Below, piece by piece: positions 35,351-48,317 of a stretch of 64,000 nucleotides of DNA. Position 1 is the first letter of the stretch. Each line of letters starts with the position of its first letter. The notes below the pieces were generated by a model. The model had not been told where the DNA came from. It worked only from the letters and a program-made list of their open reading frames with translations, and ran no database searches. The translations under genes and the position numbers were made by a program. Source of the stretch: Phycomyces blakesleeanus NRRL 1555(-). Its lineage: Eukaryota > Mucoromycota > Mucoromycetes > Mucorales > Phycomycetaceae. Location: contig NW_017265153.1 in the NCBI RefSeq assembly GCF_001638985.1, positions 307,776 to 371,775 on the forward strand, in the 5' to 3' direction.

Positions 35351-36193
35351 AGCTCTTGATATTCTTACTGCTTTGAATACAGTGTTACATCATAAGCAAT
35401 TATAAAAAGTACAAAAAAAAGCATGCGTAAAACTGCCGTGAGTTTTAGTTACCGAGATAGATATCGCTATTCTACAAATAGGAAAGAAGTAGAATCCAAA
35501 TTTATACTTGCTTGAAGACTCTATAAATACATTTTAGAATCAGTTTATTTAGATATAGTAGAAGATAATAGAATAATAAAAGAAGTCAATAAACGAATAC
35601 TTAATGATGCATGTCTTCCACTTATAAGAATCCGACGTAATAGCGGTAAAAAAGCATGATGTTCCACTATACAAAAGTACCTATTTAAAGAATATCCAAT
35701 ATCCATGTGCTCTATTATTTCCGAAGGATGCGCCACTGTACGTGCTTGAGTAGCAATGATAATTTCGATGCTGGCCAGTGTCTTTTCTCATCACTTTGAT
35801 TCTGAACTGCTACTTGACTTCCAACCCATACTTTGATGGCTTTAAAAAAACAATGATACATTTACAAAGAACTATTTTGTTTGCTGAAAAGTATGCAAAG
35901 ATAGACCTTTTTATGTCATTTCAACCGGAAAATTCGGTTTAAAAGATATTATTTCTTGTCAGCCACCCTTTTGTCTTTTTTTTATTTCATTTTTATACCC
36001 AACATTCCTATTGCTTACAGCAATTAACTCACAACAGACTTAATACTCAGGAAAAAAAAAAGGAGTTTCGCAGTGCTCAGTCTCTGAACCTTTCTCTTTC
36101 TTCTTCTCTTTTAAATTACTCTAACTCAAACAAGACATAGTTGAACCGCCATTATTCCTGAAAATTAGCACTCTCTTCGACGATAATAGAAAC

Positions 36194-37213
36194 ATGTACA
36201 AGCAAACAAAAATTATCGTACTGAACAAAGTCGCAAGGATATTTAAGAAAAGCGCACAGACCTCCATTGCACCTGTCTTGGGAGCTTCCAAAATTCTCAA
36301 TTCACTTGACACAGTCGAAAAAGACCAAAACTATATGTACCAAGATACAAAGATAAATACCCAATCGATTCACACACCTGTGCTCTCTCCAGATTTGAGG
36401 TATAAAGCTGACACGGAGTCCGACAGTATAATTACATCCCAAAGCTTATTGGGATCTGGATTAATATCCCAAAAGAATATCTCTCCCATTGAAGCTGCTT
36501 TCTCCACCCTTGAATCCAACGAAAAAATTGACTCTACAAAATCTTTTACGTCTATGGATCGAATATTTCTCGGTTCAGAAGAACCAAAAACCAATGAGTA
36601 CTCTGCACCTTCAGACAACTTAAACAAAAGCCAAGGATCTGAAGATAATCAAGGATTACACAGCAACATATCGTTAAAATCGCTATCACATCAAACAAGT
36701 ATATTCGTGGAAACTACGGAGTCTTCTACAAAACCATCTCAACAGACAATTGACGAAAAAATTGCACTCTTCCGAAAACTCATGTCTGTTGATCCCTGTT
36801 TACCAAATTCAGTATCCCAAAGAAACATGTTATCTTATGAAGACTCGCTCTTCAGTATATGTAGCCCTCCTAGTTTCGACACTGGAAAAAAATCAAGAGA
36901 AGGCCACTCATTTAGCAATAACAGTCTTACTTCTGTTGCAAAGATGTCTCTCAAATCTGTTCCAGGAAGCATAATTACACCAATACAACAATGTGTCAGT
37001 ATTCGTGATCGTATCAAAACATACAATTCTGTTCCAAACTCTACTCCAGTAAATGCACCAAAGGCCCTTAATGTCAAGCGAATCAAGGTTCTAAACAAAG
37101 TTGCGTTGTGGGAGGCCGTCACAGCAAAGACTAGACCACCTATTCCAGTGCTGCATATACTACAGGCACAAGTAGAGTGTGATAGGTCCTTCTTCTGGCA
37201 TTCATTGCTTTAA
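36194..37213 (+). CDS. Serine-rich protein of unknown function
   Basis: Intronless, 339 aa, family not recognised. The body is Ser/Thr/Asn-rich and looks disordered. The two ends carry related basic segments: KIIVLNKVARIF near residues 7-18 and RIKVLNKVALWEA near 298-310, so a VLNKVA motif is duplicated at the termini. The C-terminus ends in a hydrophobic stretch (DRSFFWHSLL). Start codon at 36194 follows a pyrimidine-rich promoter tract (36080-36115) typical of fungal genes, which supports it being real. Possibly a cell-cycle or cytoskeletal phosphoprotein, but that is speculation. Confidence 0.6.
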   Translation: MYKQTKIIVLNKVARIFKKSAQTSIAPVLGASKILNSLDTVEKDQNYMYQDTKINTQSIHTPVLSPDLRYKADTESDSIITSQSLLGSGLISQKNISPIEAAFSTLESNEKIDSTKSFTSMDRIFLGSEEPKTNEYSAPSDNLNKSQGSEDNQGLHSNISLKSLSHQTSIFVETTESSTKPSQQTIDEKIALFRKLMSVDPCLPNSVSQRNMLSYEDSLFSICSPPSFDTGKKSREGHSFSNNSLTSVAKMSLKSVPGSIITPIQQCVSIRDRIKTYNSVPNSTPVNAPKALNVKRIKVLNKVALWEAVTAKTRPPIPVLHILQAQVECDRSFFWHSLL

Positions 37214-37704
37214 AGCAAAACAAGTCAACAAATACATGGCTCTCTCAGAGTATAGAGTCACAATGCATACATGTACATTTCTTTACGTATTTTATATTAA
37301 TTCTTTAAATTTTGATATCGTTTGTTGAATAGAGGGATACTGCAGTTGATATATTATTCAGATCAATTGATCTATTTTAACTTTTTCCTTTAGAAAAGCT
37401 AAAGTCACCTATATACACTTTATCTCGTTCTTATATCTTTCTTATTTTAATTATGAAACCAAAACATATTATTTACCAAGATATTCAAAATTAGAAGAAT
37501 TTCTTTATATATATATATATAAAACTCATTATTTTAGACAAACATAATTTTATGTATATACAATCAATAAATATGATTAACACACTTTTTAAAATATATA
37601 TGACTTTGATATGGTGTATTTATTAGGCATTTCATCTTAAATGCTTCTTGTATTGTAATTATATAGTGTAATTTTTCTTTATTTTCACTCTATCATGATT
37701 TTAA
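37214..37704. other. Convergent spacer
   Basis: AT-rich 3' flanks of the Ser-rich and SUN-like genes; nothing else seen. Confidence 0.5.
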
Positions 37705-40700
37705 TTAAATTTCGTCAAGGGTCTTGCAAACTTCGCTATCTAGAGTCCCTTTTGGAAGTGGGAAACTGGAAGAGCTAGTAGCACCGTTTACTGGGGAGAT
37801 TTGTTGCTTTTGGATATATTCCTTTGTATCCAGAGAATTATCTGAATTTTCCAAGGGTATGCTCGAGTGTTTCCCTAGGGTTAACTTTTGGTGCTCTCTA
37901 TTCGGGCTTGAAAAATCTGTTGGCGCATTTGCTGGTATAGGTGTTGTTACTGGTGTATTGTGAACAGGGGGTTCTTTAAGGTCAAGTGTATCGTTCACAG
38001 GAGCAGGTTTTTGGGCACCATCGTCTTTGGACTGATTACCATTCGGTTGGAAGGGTGGGATTTCGGGAATATTGATAGTTCCCCCACTACTATTGAATAA
38101 AAGCGATATTTTTTTGTTCAAGGATGGAGTGCTTTTTTTTGGATCTGTGGTGGTTGGGACAGTTGCATCAGATAGAGGATGTATATCACTAGACCTGTGC
38201 TGCACTGAAATTGGATCTGCACTTTTTGGCGCACCCAAGTTGGTTTTGGTTTCTCTTTCATGCTTCGGTGACGGGTTTAATATGTTTTCAGCCGAGCTCC
38301 TTCGCTTCCTTTCTTCAGTCTGTGCTTGTATTACAGGAGAAAGAAAGGAGAATGTACCCCGAGATAGTGCCATGTACAGAAAGCATACTACCAAGAATAC
38401 TAGCTGTGCAGTAGACATGCGCCTTTCGAATGTGATCTAAAGGTATGGCTCAATATCGGTCGTAATTATATAGAAGATAAGAAAGTAGGATCTTACTTGA
38501 TCAGACAGTAAGTTTAATCTTGCTGACATTTCTCTGGCATCAATCTGGCTTTGGGACTTGAGTTCCTCATATCTTTCTTCATAGCGTCGTTTCTGTATTT
38601 TACATGTAGATATGAGCACACCTCCACAAATATAAACTATTTCACATTTCCACAAACCATATTATCAAGTCTCAGACTTGCAGTGTCGTTCAAACGCCCC
38701 AAAAGTAAAATAAGCTGGTCCTGGTGTCTTTTTTCCATCTCCATAAACACTGTATTAAGCATTTTGTTTTGTTCATCCAGGTATCGTTGTGACAGTGTAG
38801 CGTTGAGCTCAAGAACATTAAGTCTCTTCATGATGGTTTTGTAGATAGACTCTTGGATATTTGGTTCCTTTCCATGCGATCCAAATGACAGTTTTGCAGA
38901 TGCCCCAGATCGAATTTCATCTGTTGTTGTGCTACTGGCAGTTGTTGCTGCGGAAGTAGTAGTAAGCGATGTTGTAATAATGGGTTTTGCTGTATGTTCT
39001 TCCACCACTGCTGTGAAAGTTCTTTCGGAATTAAAAGAAGGTAAAATAGATGCATCTATATCCTCTTGCTCAAAGAGCTGTGAATTAAGTTGATCCACCC
39101 CAACATTTAATGGCGGCTCACAAATATTCAGATCATCGTTATCTATGGTATCTTCAGAGTTGGTAACATCTGCTGTCTTAATTTGATCATTATCTTTAGC
39201 CGTATTTGATGGGTTGGGATCGGCCAAGCTAGTATCAATTGCGTTATAAGCTGTGGTAGTAGGTGTACTATTCTTCTGTGCCTTTGTTGTTTGGGTCGAT
39301 TCGCTTTTTTCTGTATCATCAAACGATTCATTTTCTGCTGAGAATGTTTCTTTTTCATAAGATGTAACAGTTTCAATAATGACAGGTGGAATTACAACAG
39401 TCAACTCTTCTTCGCCTTCTGTTGCAACAGGAATGAACTCTGAAGTATTTGTCACATCACGCTTCGGCTGAATAATCTCATCCCGTACTTCTGAAGGCCA
39501 CAAAGACTCGTCGTCCAGAAACACGTCCTCATCCCCTTCTCCAGACAGACCCTTCCTTTCGACAATATTGAAGTATTCCATCATTGGCATGCCATGTACA
39601 CGAACCAGACTGAGTGGGCAGTAGTATTCGTGACCATAATGTGTAAGAAACTCTATCTTCATATATTCTGACCAACCAGCACGATCCTGTACTTTAAACA
39701 CCTTAAAAAATATTATAGGTGAGTTGGAAAGATACTTTGTATTTCAATGCAACCCTTTGTCTACCTGAAGATCTCTTGTGTTACGGGCCTGCCATTGTCC
39801 CAAAAGTTTCCAGTCTTTAGTAGGATAGCGATCTGCCACATAAACTCTAAAGTCCTTAAATGTGCTCGAGAAAAACTCAAAATTTGCCAAGACAATTGTA
39901 TCAACAAGAATCGACTCACAAAGATTAATGATCACAAACTTATTTGCTGAGCATTTGTTTAGTAAATATTGGTCTTTGGATTCATATAAAATAGAATTGG
40001 CGCCCTTTGCTTCTTTGTTGGCAGACCGCACAGTTGCCGCACAGTCAGTAGATGCATAATTAAATCTTTCTTTGAGAGCCTTGACTGGTAAGGGTTTAAA
40101 AGGTTTGGGTGGCACTTTCTTATCGGTGTTTGCAGAGTGTGACACCAAGGGTGAGGGTGAAGATGATGCTAATGCTGATGCTGATCCCGACGCCGATTTC
40201 TTGGGTTCAATATACGCACCTTCCTCATACACATTATCTGGAGCCGTCTTACGTGTGATCCCCATGAGACCCTCAAACATTGCCCCGAGATCCCCTTCAA
40301 GGCCACCATCGATACTATCAATCATTTGCTGACCAATTTGCTTCTCTCGCCCAGTGTGGGATCCGGGCTTTTTTTTATGATGGCGCTCTTCTTCTGTCTG
40401 TAATAACTGCCGCTGCCAATCTTCAAACGACAGGAGTGGCGGACGAGTCTCGCCAGTTCGATGTATACTTTCAGTGTTGTGTATATTTGATTCGGTAGAC
40501 TTTTTACTCGCTGAAAGTGCCTCAGTTTTGGGGATCACGGTAGAATGGGTTGTTGGAGATGTTGTTGGTATGTCTGGCAGTGATTCATAAGTCGATGCAA
40601 ATGGTGGAGACTGTTGTGAAATAGCTGTTTCTGATTCTTGGCTAGCAATCTCGGTTTTTGTCGATGTACTAAAGGGCGGCTGCTCAGGTGTATTTAGGAA

Positions 40701-40865
40701 GAGAGGGATAATGTTGTCATGATGTAATGGTGCCGAACATTGCTCAATAAGCAGCTCATTAAAGTATTTTTGGGGACATTGCGCCTTTAGGCAGCTTGCA
40801 AAATTAAGACCAGCGAGAGAGATGAGAATAGCTGCTGAGAGAGCTATTGAGTTAAGGCGTGGCAT
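37705..40865 (-). CDS. SUN-like (mid-SUN/SLP1, SUCO) membrane protein
   Basis: Likely ER/nuclear-envelope glycoprotein of the Slp1-Emp65 (SUCO/OPT) type, which protects soluble ER proteins from degradation. Exons 40865-39765, 39701-38658, 38592-38497 and 38436-37705 give 990 aa. The chosen ATG (40865) starts a signal peptide (MPRLNSIALSAAILISLAGL); an ATG at 40955 would put 30 residues ahead of it. A LLSFEDWQRQLLQTE segment, typical of these proteins, precedes the SUN domain at about 265-410 (RFNYASTDCAATV, YLLNKCSANKFVIINLCESI, GWSEYMKIEFLTHYG, YYCPLSLVRVHGM). Then come a long Thr/acidic linker, a coiled-coil (about 690-750), a transmembrane helix (LVFLVVCFLYMAL, near 760) and a disordered 220-residue tail. 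The mid-protein position of the SUN domain separates it from nuclear LINC SUN proteins. Confidence 0.93.
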
Positions 40866-41119
40866 GGCGTGGCATGAATAGCAAAAGAAGAATTTTGTTT
40901 TGTACCGTTTGCCTGATTCGTGAAACGGTTGGCCGAGCGGGATGGACTCCACCACTTATATGCACCCAAGTATACAATCTTGCGGTTTTGGATCGCCATT
41001 TTTCTCATGCCACCTGGGAATCATTTTGATGTGGATATAATTTATATTAAATAATAATAATAATAATATAATATTTAGAGTACAAAGTTCATTATAAAGA
41101 ACATATATCTTTAATTCTG

Positions 41120-42641
41120 TCAATGATTCCCAGCTGAAGATGAGTTGCTCCTACCTAAACTCATCTTCTCTCTATTCTTTCTCTTTCTAAGCTCAACTCG
41201 TTTGCGCATTAAACGATAGGAGTCAGCACCACAGCATAGCAGATTGTAAAAAAATTCTGGGATATAGACTAGGTATCCATCGGTGATGGCCCGCCACACC
41301 GACATTTTCTCTGTTCCGTTTTCACGAGCATGTTGGATATTATCAGTCGGCCCAAAATATTTAAACATAAGACCAATGTCGACCACCATTACTGTACAGA
41401 CAATAATAACATACAGTCCATGTTTGACTGCATCGGCTGGCCATGCAACCGAATCTGCTGAATTAGTTCCGTCTGTGCCCCGTATAACCTTTGCACTCGT
41501 AAGACCAGTTAGGAGTATTTGACCAAAATAAAAGATAAACATGATTGGGCCTTTTACACACCAAAACATGCCATGTGCTTTGATTTTTCCTTCGAACCAC
41601 TCATTTCTGTAGATCGCCAAGTAAGTGAATAGTGCACTGAGAATCACTGACAGTGAAATAAAGTTGATTATAACCAGATACACATAAGCTCCTCTAAAAG
41701 AATAGCTTCCTTGGCAATATACACCTTTGTACTCGGCAAAGATTGAAATAAAGGAGTCTATAATAGACCTATATAAACAAGACATTGCTCGGATAAGTCT
41801 CGGGTATTACTCGATCCTTAATTAGATATCTTACCATATGGGAAACTGTAAGACGAGAATGTCTGTGATGATTCGGTAATGCATACCCCATTTTGATTTT
41901 CTGTTTAAATATGAATAGAATGCTGTAAGCCTTGGATTTTTTTTTGTTTTTTGTTTTAATACACACATACATCCCAGTACTTACACATGGACAGTAAACA
42001 TATGAAACATCCTTGCTGTCATTGGTTCCTTCGTCCTCTCTGCTTCTTTACGAAAAGGCTGTAGATATGCCTGAAGACAGGTGTAAAGGTTGTATACAGC
42101 AAATGCTTCGAACACAGTGGCGAAAAATTCAATGGTTGTCGAATAATCATATCGAAGATAAGAAAACCATGACAGTGTCGAATAGACTGGCGGGTATAAT
42201 ATTACACGAAGCTTGTGTCTCTGTGTTTTTGGATCGCTTTTTGAAAATACGAATACGAATTCATAAGACTTGACATTCAAGGATGCTAAATACTTGAGGG
42301 GTCTTACTAATAGTTATTGACGTGCTTCCATATCAATACCAATGCAGCTATCCACGTTGCAGCAGCAAATACAAGTGAAACTCCCCAACCCCAAATGTGC
42401 CATGATTCTATAAATTACTTTAAAATGAGACATTGAAATGACGCTAGATTATGGAGTCATTATGCTTAACTTACGTGAAGGAAACTCAAGCATGTCAAGA
42501 AAATTGAATCCTGGACGACTACACAGTAAAATAGTGAGACTTACAGTTAAAATAAAAATCGACTCATCAAAACATCAACATGACATACAATCCTGCATTC
42601 TCTACGAATCCTGGAGGAGTGGGACATTCCATATGGCTCAT
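41120..42641 (-). CDS. TMEM184 / organic solute transporter alpha family membrane protein
   Basis: Seven-helix membrane protein of the OST-alpha/TMEM184 (DUF300) family. Six exons (42641-42589, 42518-42475, 42407-42308, 42236-41985, 41900-41835, 41768-41120) give 387 aa. Extracellular start MSHMECPTPPGF, first helix GVSLVFAAATWIAALVLIW, then HVNNYYDPKTQRHKLRVILY followed by PVYSTLSWFSYL, and FATVFEAFAVYNLYTCLQAY, all characteristic. The short exon 5 yields KWGMHYRIITDILVLQFPIW, and exon 6 continues with EYKGVYCQGSYSF and two more helices. The tail is basic. Phases exclude reading exon 5 in its longer open frame. Substrate unknown; the family is linked to vacuolar or solute transport in fungi. 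Confidence 0.9.
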
Positions 42642-44841
42642 GGGGTAGATACAACGCTCAGTGAAAAAAGAAAAACATGTATTTTATGTCTCCTTGATTT
42701 GGAGTTATATATATATATATATATACATAAAACACTGGCCTACATATGGTTTAAAAGTAGACATCATCCTAACGAGACTATTTTTATATGATCTTTATTC
42801 CAGAATGGGCATTAGTTGGCTAAAATCCAACTTTGTGAGTTTTACGGCATTATCCTTTCTTGGAGACGGGTTACTCGCACAATGGTCCGAGAACTTGTAT
42901 ACAATGTTTATCTCTCTCCATAAACCAATATATATGAAATACTCTAATTGAAATGTGCTTGCGTCTTGTTCACTTTCCATTGGCTTGTAATGGAACACAC
43001 TGACATATTCTGGTGCTGGTGTCTATGTATAATTTATCTTAACATTTTATATCCTGTTATCTGATTTCGCGCCTCGGCCAATATGATAGAGTAGATGTCA
43101 TTGTTCTAGTGATTTACTTTGATCCACAATTTTCAATCAATGACATGGATTTTAATTGACTGTCCATAGATGCGTCACAATTCAACAAGCCTAGATTGTG
43201 GTGAAGTAAAAATAAAATAAAAAGCAATGCTCCAGCATCAAGACTTTTTTTTCTTTCTTTCTTTTGACAGTAACAAACGTGTTGTAATAGTAGTGCAGAA
43301 ATAATCCAAAGCCGAACACTACAGATGCAACAAAGCAATAATATATAAGCGACCGAATCTAAAAGGTAGAAATGTACCTGAGGCTGACACCGATAAAGCT
43401 CGCAAAACGTTTGGTCCAAGTCTATTAAAAGTTAAGTCATATGTATAGGTCCTGTGAGAAGCATAGTGCCTAAACCCGTTGTACCTTTAGCCTAGCACGT
43501 TGTTTAAGAGCCTATACTCCATACAGTGCTTTGGGAAAATCTATTGAAACTCATGTGATTTTAAAGGTGTGCCCATTCTTTGGGTCTTCTAGTAGTTTAA
43601 AGGATTTTTCAAGAACCCGCCAACATTTAGGATTTTGGCTAATTCCTGAGAAGCCCCTGATATACCTTTTATGAAGATGAGATGTAGCTTGAAATATTTC
43701 AAGTCCAAAATTTTATATTTGGTTATTTATGGGGTCAATGTATAATTATGTGTCAATATTTATACATCTTTATTTATCAAGGACAATGTTCCTTCATTCT
43801 GGGTACACATTGATGGTAATATATGATTTGTATCTTTTAATTATTTCAGAAAAGCCTTAATTAAAATTATTGAATGTTTGAAATAGATATGTACTCTTAT
43901 ATTTTAATGGAGTAGAAGGGTTGATTTGAAGTCTATTTTTTTTTAAAACAGCCAGTAACTTTTCCCTTGAATCCTCCAATAAGGCATGTTACTTCTCATC
44001 AAAAAGCCTAGTCCAGAACTTTGGGTGTTCTAGAAAGACTGTTTTTTTGTGATGTGTATATTGACAGGGAACACATTTCTACCAATTCAATGTTCAAACG
44101 CAAAACACTGTACTATACTTTTTCTTATAACTTTGATCTGTGTATAAAGTGTTTATTTATACACTGCTTGACCCTATAGACTACTCCCTCTTAACTTTAA
44201 TTCGTATAGATCATTACACACCACAGGAAGTATTTGCTATATATATATATAGTTTGTGTGGATTTTACCATTAAGTATTGGTTGTTTCACGATCAATGAC
44301 GTCTTGCACGCAAGACATTTCCCTATGGAGCTTTAGCTGGTTATTGATATAATATGATCTTGCTAGTTTTCTGATGGTCATATATCAACCACGTTTCGTA
44401 TATTATGCGTGCTTAGCATATAAGTATATAAGTATGTATGTATATATAGATATATATACTTTGTTTTCTTAATTTTAGAAAATCGACTCTATAAATATAT
44501 AGACCAGCATTCACTAGGCCACGGTTTATTTTTGGCTTAGACGTTACTCAAACTGGCTTTGATAAAAGCAACCAAATCAAAATCGCTTTATGGAAAACAA
44601 AAATTACCTGTGACACATCAGCGAACGCACTTGGAATCTGGTAAGGAAGCACTTGTAACTTCTGTGTAATTAGGAGGGAAAAAAGATCTTGGCTTTGATC
44701 AATTTTTTTAAGTCTAGTGTTCTATTTCTTTTGCCCTTTTCAGCCTCATTTTCAATAAACAGATAGATATACACATACGCATATATATACATTTTCTTTT
44801 TTTATTGCTTCTAAAGTACTCTTTAAACTCGACCTTACTGT
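42642..44841. other. 2.2 kb divergent spacer
   Basis: Head-to-head promoters of TMEM184 (minus) and the Kelch fusion gene (plus). AT-rich; a minus-strand open frame at 43114-43419 is hydrophobic but has no family resemblance and no intron logic, so I do not call it. No RNA gene recognised. Confidence 0.5.
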
Positions 44842-47800
44842 ATGAATTTTCTAAAATTTTGCTTGTTTAGCATATTACTTTATTTTATTACCCATGTCAA
44901 TGGATCATATATTATACCTTCAGAACTTATCGGCGATATAGATAACCGGGCTGGAGCTGCAACATTTAGTCGTGGAAATACAGTCTATACTTATGGGGGA
45001 GCAACATATAAAGAAGAGTTTTCCAACATATTCAGTTCAATATCCTTGGTAAACGATGAAGGAAAACAAAACATGTTATATGAGATCGTATACCAGCAAA
45101 CACCCGGTCCTCTGTGTGCTCGCTCAACTACGGTATATTTACCCGAAAGCGACTCTGTTCTATTATTTATTGGACGATATCCAGACAACCAAAAAAATGA
45201 TACGCTCAAAGTTTTTAAATACAAGTTTAACGAGCCTGGTCGTTTCTGGGACGAGATAATACTTGCTAATAACAGTGTGATCCCATCAACGCGTAGAGAT
45301 TACACCGCGACATTGGCGACCAATGGGAAAATATATCTTTACGGTGGCATTGAATACGCCACTAACGATAAACTTAATCAATTGCTTGTCTTTGACCCTC
45401 TTACCAACCAACTTTCTGACATAACAAAGTCTCATCAGAGTACTCTCAATTCTCATACAGCAACTGCACTTCCGTAAGATTCTGTTCTTAAAACAAGAAA
45501 AATACTTCAATAATATGATTTTAATAAGCTTTCTTGGGTAGAAATGGATTGATTGTATTTGTTACCGGGAGTACGAGTGTTAGCACAAGATCGATTCTGT
45601 CCGCCTTACCGTCGGAAGAAGCAATTGTATATGATACTATTAACGATGCATTTACCATTCAAAAGATTGGCGGGATTTCGTTTCCAGGAAGAACCAGTTC
45701 AAGCGCAATTCTAGGTAAGTTCGTTTTCTCTTTGATCTTCGCTTGTAGATACATATATCTATAGTAGGTTAATCAAAATACAAACCTTATTTCTTGTGTA
45801 TTTTAGCTCCTGATCAGAAGACAATTGTTTTGTTTGGAGGTAAAGATAAAAATAAATTAAGCTAATTTGTAATAAAGGAAGCTTATAATTTATTTGCATA
45901 ACAAAGGTTTACAAGGGTACGACATGGCAAAAGAGTCTGTATGTAATGATCTTCTATTCTTGGACACATCCACATGGACCTGGTCTGCTTCACCGAGTCG
46001 AGGATTTCCCCCTGCTCCACGCAATCAGGCTTCAATAGGATATCTCAATTCCAATAATCTAGTAATTGCATATGGTAATTCTCACATCTATTACCAGATT
46101 AATTACTTACACATCATTTGTGTAGGTCAATCTATAACAACTTTAAGGAATGACATAAATATTCTTCAATTCAATGGCCAGTCTATGACAACCTTAACCT
46201 GGTTAAGAGAGTTTCAAGCCATAACATCCTCTCAATTAACAGGTGCTAGGCCTTCTAATAGTCTAGGAGCAGGCTCAATTTCAGGGATAGTTATTGGGTC
46301 TATTGTAGTGTGTATTATTCTGATAGCATTTATTTGGAAAACTCGGAGGTATACACGCTCCTTCTTGGTTAATGCGTACTACAATATCATCTGGACCCCA
46401 CGGTAAGATTATACTTGCTTTTTTTTTGTTTTTGTTTTCTTTTTCTCTTACGTCTATTTTGATATTCGATGCCTCTTAGCTTGGGGGAACCAGTATGGGT
46501 AGAGGGATGTCGTCTGGTCTTTAGGTTCTTTATTCTCCTTCTTTTGTTATTCTTCTTTTCATACACACTGTGGGAGGTTCTAAATAGTTCAATAGCAACA
46601 ATAACTATTAGCTCCAGTGAATCAACCATACAGACACCAGGTAAAATATCAGATATTTTGGCTATTCAGCATACTCAATGTCTTTGATACAGATATTCGT
46701 ATATGCTTTGATGGATGGACCAATAGCTCGGAAACCAGTGCAAACAACCGTCCACATCTCATATGCTCTACTGATGAAGGGTACGACTGTATGGAATTCA
46801 TTACACCGCTCAATATGACTTTACATCAACCTGCATTCTCGGATCGACTTGGAGAAGTAGACTGCTTCTTATACGCTGCTCCAAAATGGTTTGGTCTGAC
46901 GGATAAAACAGGAGGGTACGGAAACGGAACTACGCTGATAATATCTCTCTATGGAAATAATACTGTAACTGGCGCAATCCACACAACATTCTATCCGCCT
47001 GGCATGGATCCTAATGTGGTGTATTACAATATCACTACAACCGACATTCGTCAGTTACTCACGCCTTCACAGATTGATAGCTGGATTGTAGCCGATCTAG
47101 ATGACAGATATGCCGTTAATGTGTACAGCATTTCACCAAAGACTGTAGTGACTTTGGGATATCAGATCCAAGACCATCAATATCTTACAAATAGTGGCTG
47201 GAATACGATCGGGTTCTTACCAATTTACAACCACACTCCAGAATTGACAACCAACTTTCGCCCCGGTGTCGTAAGCTCCTTTATTCAAAGCCGAGGATCC
47301 TATCATTTGAGCAATCTTAAGGTTTTTCCAAATAACTACGCCACAGTCACTCTTCTAGAAGAGAGAAGATCGACGATTTTGAGTGTTTTGGGATCTTTGG
47401 GAGGTGTCATATCTCTCGCAGTAGCATTTCAGATGTGGCTCTTTGGTTTCCGTCCAAACTCTCCGTGGGGGATCATTCAACGTTGGTCTATTGGTCCAAT
47501 ACGACGCTCGTTTGAGCACAATCTAGTGAGTCGATTCGATTCAAGGCATACATCTATACCACTAGTAGATTCTGTCTACCACCCAAAAGGCGCCTTTGAT
47601 TCGGACAGTTCTCAATATCTAAACGAAGCAAAGCTCAATTTTGAGCGATCTTCGGAAGAAGAGGAGATGATCGACCAGAGGCAACGCTTACTTCGTGTTG
47701 AAGAACGCATGCAGCTAACCGAGACACTATTAAATGCGTACTATGTGAACAGCGAGATCTTCCAAAAGCTTTCTGAATCAATCAAGCAAAGGAAACTTGG

Positions 47801-47864
47801 AGATTCTGATGATACACTTGCTGTAAACGAATCTGAACAAAATTTGATACATGAAAGATTATAG
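44842..47864 (+). CDS. Kelch-repeat membrane protein fused to a second membrane module
   Basis: Seven exons (44842-45473, 45542-45714, 45807-45839, 45907-46074, 46126-46402, 46480-46640, 46693-47864) join in frame to 871 aa. A signal peptide (MNFLKFCLFSILLYFITHVN) leads a Kelch propeller with YTYGG, IYLYGG and IVLFGG blades, then TM1 near 385-405. A cytoplasmic loop reads YYNIIWTPRLGEPVWVEGCR, then TM2 (about 438-457), an ectodomain with several N-glycosylation sequons (NMT, NGT, NIT), TM3 (about 708-730) and an acidic coiled tail. The topology is self-consistent: both ectodomains fall outside. The exon 5/6 junction is the key point. Exon 5 is followed by GTAAGA, and if that intron is retained the next codon is TAA. 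An ATG at 46469 could start the second module alone. Two overlapping-neighbour genes is therefore the alternative. Confidence 0.75.
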
Positions 47865-48317
47865 ATTAAGAATATTATTTTTATAGAAAAAAAAAGTTTA
47901 ATAAAATGACCCAACTAAAGTCAGTATTAGTATATAGTATATTTCGCAAAGATATGCCTGTAAAAATGTTATATGCTTCTATTAATGCTTTAAAGAAACA
48001 AGGAAAAAGATCGATCCATTTCCGGCATACTATATATTTAAAAAGGTTAATTTACAAGAGTAAACTCGGTGCCTTTTTTTTTTTTTTTTTTTTTTACTTT
48101 TTGACAGCTAAAATTCATAAATATACTTAGGCACACGTCATCTTTTACTAGCACGATTTGATTTATGGCGTCCTTCAGCAAAAATTTAAAAATAAAATAA
48201 ACTTCTTTAGTAGAACTGAAATACTTTTTTGAAGTCTATATATTTTAATTATATAGCTTTCTTTTCTATCGCAGCCGGGTGATGTCTACTCATTGATTCA
48301 ATGTCGACTTCATCGCA

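Larger units (their letters stand above)
32266..36193. other. 3.9 kb spacer with transposon debris
   Basis: Gene-poor DNA between SAP30BP and a Ser-rich gene. It contains a decayed transposase (about 34250-34640), a CATATA microsatellite (35309-35350) and several short open frames without family resemblance. A single ACGCGT at 32945 is not clustered. Confidence 0.5.

Noticed and set aside
41833..41972. Longer open frame over TMEM184 exon 5
   Set aside because: Its translation (MGYALPNHHRH...) does not fit the family, while the phase-consistent frame gives the expected GMHYRIITDILVLQF block.
43114..43419. Hydrophobic minus-strand open frame upstream of TMEM184
   Set aside because: No family resemblance, no link by splicing to the neighbouring gene, and composition like the surrounding spacer.
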